31,417 bases of DNA from Lunatibacter sp038209145 (GTDB lineage Bacteria > Bacteroidota > Bacteroidia > Cytophagales > Cyclobacteriaceae): assembly GCA_038209145.1 (NCBI GenBank), contig JBBQXZ010000025.1, positions 1 to 31,417 of the forward strand, read 5' to 3'. Below, one piece after another: positions 16,496 to 24,488 of the stretch (positions are counted from its first letter, which is position 1; every line of letters begins with the position of its first letter). A program made the position numbers and the translations under genes. Below the pieces are notes generated by a model. It saw nothing but the letters and a program-made list of their open reading frames with translations. It did no database searches and was not told the DNA's origin.

Positions 16496-17245
16496 ATGAA
16501 CATTCCATTAGTAGCAGAAATTATCGGTCTTGATAAGATCATTAACAGCGACCCGGTTGCCATCACGTTCTTCATGGGTTACATGGCCATGTTTGCCTCA
16601 GCAGTTTTCTTTTTTGTTGAAAGAAGCAGTGTTGACGCAAAATGGAAGACTTCTTTGTTGGTTTCCGGTCTAATCACCGGAATTGCAGCAATCCATTATT
16701 ATTACATGAGAGATTTTTATCTCCAGACTGGCCAAAGCCCAACAGCCTTCAGGTATGTTGATTGGACCTTGACAGTTCCATTAATGTGCGTTGAATTCTA
16801 TTTATTGACAAAACCTTTTGGTGCAAAAGGAAGCACTTTGTTTAAATTAATCATCGCTTCTTTGGTAATGCTTATAACGGGCTATATCGGAGAAACGTCT
16901 GGTATTGAAAGTAATATCCTTTGGGGTATCTTGTCAACCCTAGGTTATTTGTACATCGTGTATGAAGTATTTGCAGGTGATATTGCCAAATTGACAAAAA
17001 CGTCGGACAGTCCAGCTTTGGCAAACGCCATGTTCTTATTGAAAATCTTCATTACGTTGGGATGGTCAATTTATCCACTTGGATACATGGTATTGCCGGG
17101 AAATCTATTGTCGGGTGCGTTTGAAGTAAGTAGCATTGATTTGTTCTACAACCTTGCTGATGCGATCAACAAAATTGGTTTTGGCTTGGTGATTTATTCA
17201 GTAGCCATATCTGAATCAAGAAAAAAATCAATGGCAATAGCTTAA
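16496..17245 (+). CDS. Proton-pumping microbial rhodopsin (proteorhodopsin/xanthorhodopsin type)
   Basis: A 249-residue seven-helix retinal protein expected to pump H+ outward in light. Helix C reads RYVDWTLTVPLMCVEF: Asp89 (acceptor), Thr93 and Glu100 (donor) give the D-T-E pattern of proton pumps. Helix G contains NLADAINK with Asp222 and the retinal-binding Lys226. His67 lies where proteorhodopsin has its counterion-partner histidine. Met97 sits at the spectral-tuning position (105 in proteorhodopsin), predicting green absorption. By eye alignment, Gly144 in LWGILSTLGY takes the place of Phe152 in proteorhodopsin and matches the fenestration glycine of xanthorhodopsin, which allows a carotenoid antenna. 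It is followed by crtY and blh, which supply retinal. Chloride or sodium pumping is unlikely given the motif. Confidence 0.96.
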   Translation: MNIPLVAEIIGLDKIINSDPVAITFFMGYMAMFASAVFFFVERSSVDAKWKTSLLVSGLITGIAAIHYYYMRDFYLQTGQSPTAFRYVDWTLTVPLMCVEFYLLTKPFGAKGSTLFKLIIASLVMLITGYIGETSGIESNILWGILSTLGYLYIVYEVFAGDIAKLTKTSDSPALANAMFLLKIFITLGWSIYPLGYMVLPGNLLSGAFEVSSIDLFYNLADAINKIGFGLVIYSVAISESRKKSMAIA

Positions 17246-17255
17246 AGTTAATTTA

Positions 17256-17287
17256 ATGGGTTCTGACTTGGTTGGGACCCATTTTTA
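17256..17287 (+). terminator. Terminator or attenuator between rhodopsin and crtY
   Basis: ATGGGTTC (17256-17263) pairs with GGACCCAT (17275-17282), with one T-G pair, around an 11-base loop. TTTTTATT follows. It begins 10 bp after the rhodopsin stop and ends about 20 bp before crtY. Partial termination here would make rhodopsin message exceed that of the two enzymes. This expression effect is inference. Confidence 0.65.
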
Positions 17288-17306
17288 TTCTATCCCCTGT
17301 ACACTT

Positions 17307-18461
17307 ATGGATTATGATATTGTAGTTACAGGATTGGGATGTGCGGGGCTAAGTTTTGTGTACCACTTGTTAAATAGCCCGCTAAAAAATCAAAAGATTC
17401 TGTTGATTGACAATGACCCCAAACAAAAAAATGACCGTACGTGGTGCTACTGGTCGGAAGAGCCATTAGAAATCCATCCGAGAACTGTCCCAACGATATC
17501 CTGGGAAAGAATTTCTCTATCAAACGGTTCGTTTTTAGTGGATAAATCGCTTGAAAACCTAAAATATTTCCAGATAAAATCTTCGGATTTTTACAGCAGT
17601 ATTCTTGAAAAAATTCATGCCTGTAAGAACATTACTTGGATATTAGACTCGGTAATTGAGATCCCTATCATCGATGGCTTGCCAGTAGTAAAAACCGGTA
17701 AGCATGGATTGATAAGTGGCAAAAAAATCTTTAATTCCATACCCTTTCTTTCTCCATCCGCCAATCAAAAACCCTATTTAAAACAAGTCTTTTTAGGGTG
17801 GGAAATTGAAAGCGACAGTCCTTGTTTTGATCCTGAAAAGGTCACTTTAATGGATTTTGATCAATTTATTGACACTGAGGCAGCTTTTGTGTATATTTTG
17901 CCTTTCACTAAAACTCGGGGCTTGGTAGAGTACACCTTGTTCACCAAGGAAATTAATATTGAAAAATCACTCCTTGAAGCCAAATTGGTCAATTATATAA
18001 AAACCAAACTTGGGGCTGGAAATTATAAAATAATTTTTAGGGAAGAGGGAGCCATACCTATGACTACCAAAAACATCTTTTCCCATCTTGTCCATCCTGA
18101 TGTGATTCTGTTGGGTTCTGTCGCAGGTTGTACCAAACCGTCCACCGGCTACACATTCCACACCATTCAAAAACACAGCAAGAATGTCGTAGCATCCTTA
18201 TTGGATAATGCCCCTGCCAAAGAGTTTAACTGGATGAGGAAATCAAGATTTTCCTTCTATGACAATATTTTACTCAATATCGCCTGCAAATGGCCAAATG
18301 AGTTACCTTTTGTTTTTCATGACTTATTCCAAAAAAACAAAGCAAAGGATATATTACTCTTCTTAAATGAAGAGACTACCTTTATTCAGGAGCTTTCAAT
18401 ATTAATGCGGTTGAAATTTAACATTTTCATTAGATCCTTATTGAATTATGAGAGCCATTGA
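17307..18461 (+). CDS. crtY: Lycopene beta-cyclase
   Basis: A 384-residue flavoprotein of the CrtY/CrtL type that cyclises lycopene ends to beta-carotene. The N-terminal dinucleotide-binding motif GLGCAG is at 9-14. The family motif NDRTWCYW follows at about 42-49, and the C-terminal half has GCTKPSTGYTFHTIQ, the conserved substrate-site segment. An in-frame ATG at 17256 would add 17 residues, but it lies in the terminator hairpin and its translation is not hydrophobic-core-like, so ATG 17307 is chosen. The 3' end overlaps blh by 14 bp, implying translational coupling. The gene is markedly A/T-rich (for example 16 G+C in the 60 bp from 18301). No crtB, crtI or crtZ lies in the window, so lycopene must come from elsewhere. 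Confidence 0.9.
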   Translation: MDYDIVVTGLGCAGLSFVYHLLNSPLKNQKILLIDNDPKQKNDRTWCYWSEEPLEIHPRTVPTISWERISLSNGSFLVDKSLENLKYFQIKSSDFYSSILEKIHACKNITWILDSVIEIPIIDGLPVVKTGKHGLISGKKIFNSIPFLSPSANQKPYLKQVFLGWEIESDSPCFDPEKVTLMDFDQFIDTEAAFVYILPFTKTRGLVEYTLFTKEINIEKSLLEAKLVNYIKTKLGAGNYKIIFREEGAIPMTTKNIFSHLVHPDVILLGSVAGCTKPSTGYTFHTIQKHSKNVVASLLDNAPAKEFNWMRKSRFSFYDNILLNIACKWPNELPFVFHDLFQKNKAKDILLFLNEETTFIQELSILMRLKFNIFIRSLLNYESH

Positions 18462-19344
18462 AATACTTGGTAAGGTATCAGGAATTTTCATAGGATTGGT
18501 TTACTTGCTGGTTATAAAAGAAAATGAAACTTTTTTATGGGGGTGGTTCCTACTGGTAATGGCAACAGTAGGCATTCCACATGGTGCGATAGATCACCTG
18601 CTTTACCACAAAAAAGTAACTAGAAAGGATGGCTTGCAAAAATTTCTTTTCTTATACCTTGGTATCATGATGATCTACTTGGTCTGTTGGTGGTATTTGC
18701 CCGTCACTGCTTTAATCCTTTTTTTGATCATGTCAGCCTATCATTTTGGACAAGCCAACTTCCTCCCCATAAAGGTGGAAAATAATAAAATCCTATTGTA
18801 TTTGAATACCGGATTCTTTTATCTTGCGGTCATTTTATTTGGCGATTTCGATCGAACAACCGAAATACTCCAACCCATGGTGGATATTCAGATTTTCCGT
18901 CCCTATTCAACTATTATTATCTTTTCCCTATTTATTTTGAGTTCCTTTTTTATTCTCCTCTTAGATTCGAAAAAAAAATACTATTACCTCATCGAATTAA
19001 CCGTGCTTGGGCTATTTCTTTATCATATGCCGCTTTTGCTGGCATTTATCACCTATTTTGGATTTTGGCATGCCTTGCCAACCCTTATAGAAGAGTACAA
19101 GAGCCTTTCCTTCGATGATGATAAAAACAAGTTCCTGTCATTTGTAAAACAACTCCTACCATTCTCTTTAATCAGTATGGTCGGTATATCTCTAATTTTG
19201 ATTTTCTTTTACGAATGGCTTACCGAGCGGGAACTTACCTTGCTGTTTTTTGTGCTGGTATCTTTGATCTCAGCACCTCACATTTGGATTATGAACAAGT
19301 TTTTGGAAAATTCATCAAAGCGGCATAGGCAGGTTCCCAGTTAA
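18448..19344 (+). CDS. blh: Beta-carotene 15,15'-dioxygenase, Brp/Blh family
   Basis: A 298-residue multi-pass membrane enzyme that cleaves beta-carotene into two retinal molecules. Family motifs with the presumed iron-binding histidines are visible: GIPHGAIDH (His45, His50), SAYHFGQA (His99), FWHALP (His208) and SAPHIWIMNKF (His278). Several hydrophobic helices separate them. The start ATG lies within the end of crtY, overlapping by 14 bp. Together with crtY and the rhodopsin gene it forms a cassette from lycopene to retinal to holo-rhodopsin. Like crtY it is A/T-rich, for example 17 G+C in 60 bp from 18481. Confidence 0.95.
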   Translation: MRAIEILGKVSGIFIGLVYLLVIKENETFLWGWFLLVMATVGIPHGAIDHLLYHKKVTRKDGLQKFLFLYLGIMMIYLVCWWYLPVTALILFLIMSAYHFGQANFLPIKVENNKILLYLNTGFFYLAVILFGDFDRTTEILQPMVDIQIFRPYSTIIIFSLFILSSFFILLLDSKKKYYYLIELTVLGLFLYHMPLLLAFITYFGFWHALPTLIEEYKSLSFDDDKNKFLSFVKQLLPFSLISMVGISLILIFFYEWLTERELTLLFFVLVSLISAPHIWIMNKFLENSSKRHRQVPS

Positions 19345-19409
19345 TAAAAAGTCCCATTATAAAATTACCGGTGCCAATAATTCCTACTTTCAGACAAAAT
19401 CAAAAAATC

Positions 19410-19781
19410 TCAATACTGTCCAGAACTCAACATAACCAAGGTACAGGCGGATACGGCATCAATTTGGTTTTCCTCAGCCATGGCAGCCAGTTCGGGGTTT
19501 TGGGTTCCCGGATTAAATACTATTCGTTTTGGTTTCAGGGACAAAATATAACCGTACCATTCCGGCTGGTTTTTTGCGGATATATACATCGTAATGGTAT
19601 CCACCCCGTCAATGGCAGGTTTTTCATTCAAGTCCAAGATTTCTTGTCCAAACACCTCTCCCGTTTTAATACTCACAGGAACAAAAGGAATGCCTTGATC
19701 ATGTAGCATTTGGGCTGCCATGTAGGCGTATCTACTTTGATTAGGCGAAGCCCCGAATATAACTGTTTTCTTATCTTCCAT
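19410..19781 (-). CDS. CoA-binding domain protein
   Basis: A 123-residue protein with the CoA_binding_2 (YccU-like) Rossmann fold. Landmarks are VIFGASPNQSRYAYMAAQML (nucleotide-binding GAS loop and helix), FVPVSIKTGEVFG, and the VFNPGTQNPELAAMA segment. Members bind CoA, but their role is not known. The open frame extends 42 codons upstream, but that part overlaps the end of the FAD-dependent dehydrogenase gene and does not resemble the family, so ATG at 19781 is chosen. It follows the dehydrogenase with 7 bp between them and is probably cotranscribed. It is convergent with blh. Confidence 0.87.
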   Translation of the reverse strand: MEDKKTVIFGASPNQSRYAYMAAQMLHDQGIPFVPVSIKTGEVFGQEILDLNEKPAIDGVDTITMYISAKNQPEWYGYILSLKPKRIVFNPGTQNPELAAMAEENQIDAVSACTLVMLSSGQY

Positions 19782-19788
19782 CTTTTTT

Positions 19789-21390
19789 TTATTTATTTGC
19801 AAAAGCACCCGGGTGCTTTTTGTATAGCTCAATGAGCCTCTCGGCACACCGTTCCCCGTCCATGGCAGCAGAGACGATGCCCCCAGCATATCCTCCCCCT
19901 TCTCCACAGGGAAACAACCTTTTGATTTGTGGGTGTTCCAAAGTTTCTTTTTCTCTCGGAATTCTGACGGGAGAGGAGGTACGACTTTCTATGCCGATTA
20001 ACTGGGCATCGTTGGTAAAATAACCCCTCATTTTAGCATTAAACAACCCAAACGCCTGCTTTAGCCTTGCGGAGATAAATTCCGGCAAAACCCTGTCCAT
20101 GGGAACGGAAACAATCCCCGGCTGATAGGAAGTAGGTAATAAACTGCCGCTTACTTTCCCATCGACAAAATCCACCATCCGTTGGGCTGGAGCCTGTTGG
20201 GTTTTCCCTCCAAATTCCCAAGCCCGCTGTTCTACTTCCTGCTGAAATACCATCCCGGCAAGCTGCCCATATTGCTGATAGGCAGCCAGATCCTCCAACT
20301 CTACGGCAACAACCATACCCGAATTGGCAAATTTACCGTCTCTCCTGCTTGGACTCATGCCGTTGACTACAATTTCTCCGGGTGAAGTGGCCGCAGGAAC
20401 TATAAAACCCCCGGGACACATGCAAAAGGAAAAGACACCTCGCTGAATACCCTTAAAATGAGTTTGCTGAACCAACGCATAAGTAGATGGTGGAAGGTAG
20501 GGTCCTCTTTCTATGGGACAGTGGTACTGAATTTGATCTATCAACTGTTGACTGTGCTCTATCCTTACACCAAGGGCAAAAGGTTTGGCCTCAATCAGAA
20601 TCTTTCGGCGGTGAAGCAGGTGAAATATATCCCGCGCCGAATGGCCTGTGGCCAAAATAACTCCCAATCCAAGAATTTTTTCTCCTGACGAACAAACGAC
20701 TCCTTTGAGTTCGTTTCCTTCTAGGATTAAATCATCTACCCTCGTTTCAAAAAGCACTTCACCTCCCGCATCCAAGATAGATTGACGCAAAGCTGCCACC
20801 AATTGGGGTAACTTGTTTGTCCCAATATGGGGATGGGCATCTACGAGAATTTCCTCAGTGGCTCCGTGGGCCACGAAAATCTCCATAATTCGCCGGATGT
20901 CCCCCCGTTTCTTAGAACGGGTATATAGCTTTCCGTCCGAATAAGTTCCTGCCCCTCCTTCGCCGAAACAATAATTTGACTCGGGATTCACCACATGGCT
21001 TTTATTAATGGCAGCAAGATCCCTTCGCCGGGAACGCACGTCCTTACCCCGCTCCAAGACAATCGGCTTTATGCCCAACTCAATAGCCCGCAAAGCTGCA
21101 AACATTCCCGCCGGTCCCGCACCCACAATCACAATCGGATCAGCCTGGCTTACGTTTGGATATGATTTTCCTGCTTGAATAAGAGGTTTAGGGGGTTCGT
21201 TTATAAATATCTCCGCAGATACATTCACTTTAACATTCCTGCCGCGGGCATCTATGGATCTTTTGGTCTGACGTATAAAAACCCCTTCCGCCTCCGAAGC
21301 AATTCCCAACCTCTGCTGGACAGTATGCTGAAAACTGGGAGCATCAAAGGCCTCCTTGGGACTTAGGGTAAGCTGAATTTCTTTTTTCAT
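19789..21390 (-). CDS. FAD-dependent dehydrogenase (COG2509-like)
   Basis: A 533-residue flavoprotein. An N-terminal domain of about 80 residues (KEIQLTLSPKEAF onward) precedes the FAD-binding motif VIVGAGPAGMFAALRA (GAGPAG at 90-95). The family segment FGEGGAGTYSDGKLYTR follows, then an internal ATGHSARD motif and a C-terminal FPCGEGGGYAGGIVSAAMDG loop that closes the FAD site. This layout is typical of the uncharacterised dehydrogenases grouped as COG2509. The substrate is unknown. An ATG at 21417 would add nine residues; ATG 21390, starting MKKEIQLTL, looks more natural. It is the first gene of a two-gene operon with the CoA-binding protein. Confidence 0.88.
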   Translation of the reverse strand: MKKEIQLTLSPKEAFDAPSFQHTVQQRLGIASEAEGVFIRQTKRSIDARGRNVKVNVSAEIFINEPPKPLIQAGKSYPNVSQADPIVIVGAGPAGMFAALRAIELGIKPIVLERGKDVRSRRRDLAAINKSHVVNPESNYCFGEGGAGTYSDGKLYTRSKKRGDIRRIMEIFVAHGATEEILVDAHPHIGTNKLPQLVAALRQSILDAGGEVLFETRVDDLILEGNELKGVVCSSGEKILGLGVILATGHSARDIFHLLHRRKILIEAKPFALGVRIEHSQQLIDQIQYHCPIERGPYLPPSTYALVQQTHFKGIQRGVFSFCMCPGGFIVPAATSPGEIVVNGMSPSRRDGKFANSGMVVAVELEDLAAYQQYGQLAGMVFQQEVEQRAWEFGGKTQQAPAQRMVDFVDGKVSGSLLPTSYQPGIVSVPMDRVLPEFISARLKQAFGLFNAKMRGYFTNDAQLIGIESRTSSPVRIPREKETLEHPQIKRLFPCGEGGGYAGGIVSAAMDGERCAERLIELYKKHPGAFANK

Positions 21391-21576
21391 GGGTAAGGTA
21401 GTTATCCTTAAAATCACAGTGGAACCAAAGCTAAAATACCTGATTACCTGAATCCTTACTGATTTTCCCCCTAAAAAGTTCCATCACCTTAGACAGGAAA
21501 AATAAATGAATAAGGTATTATATTCAGAATTAATTACTTAGATTAATTGAATTATTCGGCCTAACTGTTTTTCTCT

Positions 21577-23244
21577 ATGCTAACCAAAGGAACCCTTACC
21601 CCTTTTGAGTCGATAGGATTGTGCTTTAGTGGGGGCGGATACCGGGCTTCAGCCTTCTCACTGGGAGTACTTTCTTACCTCCAAAAGACCAGCTTTGCAG
21701 GCAGCATTCTTTTAGACAAAGTCACTGCGATGAGTACGGTCAGCGGTGGAACAATAACCGGGGGGTACTATGCGCCATGCCAAGCTAAGGGGATTCCTTT
21801 TGCTGAATTTTTCAACAACCTTTATACCTTTCTCTATCGTGATAAGCTCCTGAAAACAGCCCTGCGCTATATGGAAGACGGTGATTTCTGGAAATCTAAT
21901 CCCAAAAAAAGATCATTGATCAACGCTTTTGCCATGGCTTATGACACCCTGCTTCAACCTGGAACATGGGTGAATCTTGATGACATGACAGCCTCCCACC
22001 TTAAGTATGTATGTTTTAATGCCACAGATTTTTCTTTTGGACTGGCCTTTCGGTTTCAAAACCATGGATTGTTTGGCAACTACAGGTTGTATTGTGACGA
22101 AATTGCCCCGTTCAAGGGAGGTATCCGTATTGCCGATGCCATTGCCGCATCTTCTTGTTTTCCGATGGGCTTTGAGCCGATTATTTTTCCGGACGATTTC
22201 CGCAACGACCAATCTGAAACCGTTTACAAAAACCTCAAGGGAAAACTGCTCTTCGCAGCCGGTGTGGGGATCATGGATGGTGGAATTGTGGACAACCAAG
22301 GCATAGGCAGCATGGTGAACATCAACAATTCCAATAGCCCGGGAACTCCTTTTGATTTAATTATGGTCAACGATGTGGGCAGCTACATGATGCCGCCATG
22401 GCAGGAAGATAAAAAAGACCTAAACGAAAATGGGACAAAATCGCTGGAATCCGTTTTCAGCAATTTTCTAAATGCCCTTCGTTTCAACAAATATTACCTG
22501 ATCACCTTTTTGACAGGCTTGGTCTTGATATTGGCAAATTCAATGGAAGTATTTTTCGGCAAATCTTGGTCTGGGTTGTATATATCAGGTGGAATATTGA
22601 CAGGTATGGGGCTTCTGTTAAGCGGATTCGGGATATTTACAAGCCTAAGTGCCAAATTTCTAATATACACCCTGAATAACCTTTTTAGGAATAATGTGCC
22701 AAACGTAATTCTGTCACGAATTCAGGGGTTGGATACATTGAGCGTATCCCTGTTTAGAAGATTGATTACAGAACGACTCTCCTCCACCTTCACGATGGTT
22801 AATTATATTTTTCTCAACCAGTTAAGACGGATCAACTATGACTTTTTGTATGAAAACCCAAAAAACAAACACCGGCTGATAACCAATGCCGTCTATGAAC
22901 TGAACGGAAAACATCAAAACCTTACGAAATCCGTCCTCAACAAAGAAATCCTTGGAAATAACTGCGGAAAAATAGAGGAATCTGCGCTGATCGCTTCCCA
23001 GATGCCAACGACACTTTGGTGGGATGATGTAGACAAAAAACTAAACCGCCTGGACAACCTGATTGCATGTGGCCAATTTACAACCTGCTACAACCTGATG
23101 AAATACATCGACGAACTGCCCGAAGTGACTCAGCACGATAGTGACATTCAGAAATTAAAGCAGCACCTGCAAACCGACTGGGATAAATTCAAACAGTATC
23201 CCCGATTCATGGTGGACGAAATCAAACCAAAATTAGGAAAGTAG
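21577..23244 (+). CDS. Patatin-like phospholipase with inserted membrane hairpin
   Basis: A 555-residue patatin-family acyl hydrolase. The oxyanion loop SGGGYRA is at 18-24. The nucleophile elbow STVSGGTITG holds Ser56, and the dyad aspartate Asp234 lies in MDGGIVDNQG. Patatin folds are usually shorter; here two hydrophobic segments (about 307-328 and 334-358) follow the catalytic domain, joined by a short loop, and a C-terminal helical region of nearly 200 residues follows. No N-terminal signal peptide is present, so the catalytic domain probably faces the cytoplasm, anchored at the inner membrane. It likely cleaves membrane lipids; the substrate is unknown. The GxSxG motif is altered to TVSGG, as in some other bacterial patatins. 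Confidence 0.87.
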   Translation: MLTKGTLTPFESIGLCFSGGGYRASAFSLGVLSYLQKTSFAGSILLDKVTAMSTVSGGTITGGYYAPCQAKGIPFAEFFNNLYTFLYRDKLLKTALRYMEDGDFWKSNPKKRSLINAFAMAYDTLLQPGTWVNLDDMTASHLKYVCFNATDFSFGLAFRFQNHGLFGNYRLYCDEIAPFKGGIRIADAIAASSCFPMGFEPIIFPDDFRNDQSETVYKNLKGKLLFAAGVGIMDGGIVDNQGIGSMVNINNSNSPGTPFDLIMVNDVGSYMMPPWQEDKKDLNENGTKSLESVFSNFLNALRFNKYYLITFLTGLVLILANSMEVFFGKSWSGLYISGGILTGMGLLLSGFGIFTSLSAKFLIYTLNNLFRNNVPNVILSRIQGLDTLSVSLFRRLITERLSSTFTMVNYIFLNQLRRINYDFLYENPKNKHRLITNAVYELNGKHQNLTKSVLNKEILGNNCGKIEESALIASQMPTTLWWDDVDKKLNRLDNLIACGQFTTCYNLMKYIDELPEVTQHDSDIQKLKQHLQTDWDKFKQYPRFMVDEIKPKLGK

Positions 23245-23283
23245 GGTAATAAAGGAATTGAGCCTCCATAATCCACTTCTTCC

Positions 23284-24249
23284 CTACACCGTCCCGAGGA
23301 CTTCTACCTCTACCCAGCTTTTTCCCCAATTTTCAATCTCATTCTCGCTCCACAACTCAGGGTAGAATATCACCTTCTGAAATCGGGGAGGCAGGTATTT
23401 CTGCCAATTGGTACCTCCGGTAGCGGCAATGTCTTTTGGGTTTTTTTGCAGGTATTTGACAGCTGACTTGTAGTGGGCAAGCGGCCAAAAAACGTTGGCT
23501 TTAAGATCCAACTCCCGCATCAATTGGGTCAGTTCTTCGTCTTTCCCTTCCAAATACAAGTACTTTTTCCAAAGGTTCCTTTTGCGGAAAGAACCTATCA
23601 GCTCTTTAAGTTGTACGCCATATTTTTTTTCAAAGGATTTCAACGTCAGGGTCTTTTCACCTGTAGCCAGTTCAGTAGCCCCATATTGCCAATAGAGAAT
23701 GTTAAATAAGGAATCAATACTTGTGAGGTTGATGTCTTTATAATCCTCCCTTTCCTGTAAATGAACCAAATTTTGAATATCTGTGCACATAATTTCGATC
23801 ATCCGGTACTGGGCACTTTGGAAACCGCTGGAAGGAAGGAGCGACATCCGAAATTTCATAAATTGCTCCTGTTCCATTCCTTTAGACATCACCGAAAAAG
23901 ACGAAACCAGCAAGTCAAAATACATGATAATGCGCTTTAACCGCTCCTTGAAAAAATTAACCGGAAGAATTTCCACAGCCGCCATTTGCTCGATTTCCCA
24001 AATAATAAGGTTAAAATACAATTCGGTAATCTGGTGGTAAATGATAAAAATCCGTTCATCTTTGAAGGATGTCCGGGGTTGCTGCAAGGTAAGGAGGGTG
24101 TCTAAATTAATATAGTCCCAGTAATTCAGGTAGTCCGCATGGAGCAATCCTTCCAAATAAGATGAAAGATCCTGTCCCGAGGACCGGAACTTTTCCTCAA
24201 GCTGTTTGATTTTTGCAATAATTTCCTGAGAAGGGTATTCCTGATCCAT
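23284..24249 (-). CDS. Tryptophan 2,3-dioxygenase family protein
   Basis: A 321-residue all-helical heme protein of the TDO family, which opens the indole ring of tryptophan to N-formylkynurenine. Family segments are YLNYWDYINLDTLLTLQ (41-56), DERIFIIYHQITELYFNLI (64-82), SSGFQSAQYRMIE with Arg149 (substrate carboxylate contact), and WPLAHYKSAVKYL with the proximal heme ligand His259, followed by ATGGTNWQKYLPP. The residue before DE is Lys63, where bacterial and human TDOs have a distal histidine (HDE) that contacts the indole nitrogen. The GTGGSSG loop is also altered to ATGGTNW. It may be a lineage variant of TDO or have a different substrate. No other kynurenine-pathway gene is in the window. 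Confidence 0.85.
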   Translation of the reverse strand: MDQEYPSQEIIAKIKQLEEKFRSSGQDLSSYLEGLLHADYLNYWDYINLDTLLTLQQPRTSFKDERIFIIYHQITELYFNLIIWEIEQMAAVEILPVNFFKERLKRIIMYFDLLVSSFSVMSKGMEQEQFMKFRMSLLPSSGFQSAQYRMIEIMCTDIQNLVHLQEREDYKDINLTSIDSLFNILYWQYGATELATGEKTLTLKSFEKKYGVQLKELIGSFRKRNLWKKYLYLEGKDEELTQLMRELDLKANVFWPLAHYKSAVKYLQKNPKDIAATGGTNWQKYLPPRFQKVIFYPELWSENEIENWGKSWVEVEVLGTV

Positions 24250-24488
24250 GGAAAAGAATTTGTTTAGATAACTATTTATTTCGATTTATCGGCAACATAT
24301 ATATATTAACTCCGCTTGGAATCAGCACTTTTCAGTACTGCTCAATACCGGTGAGAAATCAATACGTTTACCTGGCAAAGACCATTTAGCGCTGACAGTA
24401 GCTGGTTTTGGACGAATAAAGTAACCTCAAGGCACATTACGACTTCCCTTGCTGATACGCCGTCAAGATATTACCTGCCTTTCGGCAT

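Noticed and set aside
16496..17245. Rhodopsin as a sodium or chloride pump
   Set aside because: Helix C has D-T-E rather than N-D-Q or N-T-Q type motifs.
17256..17306. Upstream ATG start for crtY
   Set aside because: It lies inside a terminator-like hairpin, and the flavin motif begins right after the ATG at 17307 as in other family members.
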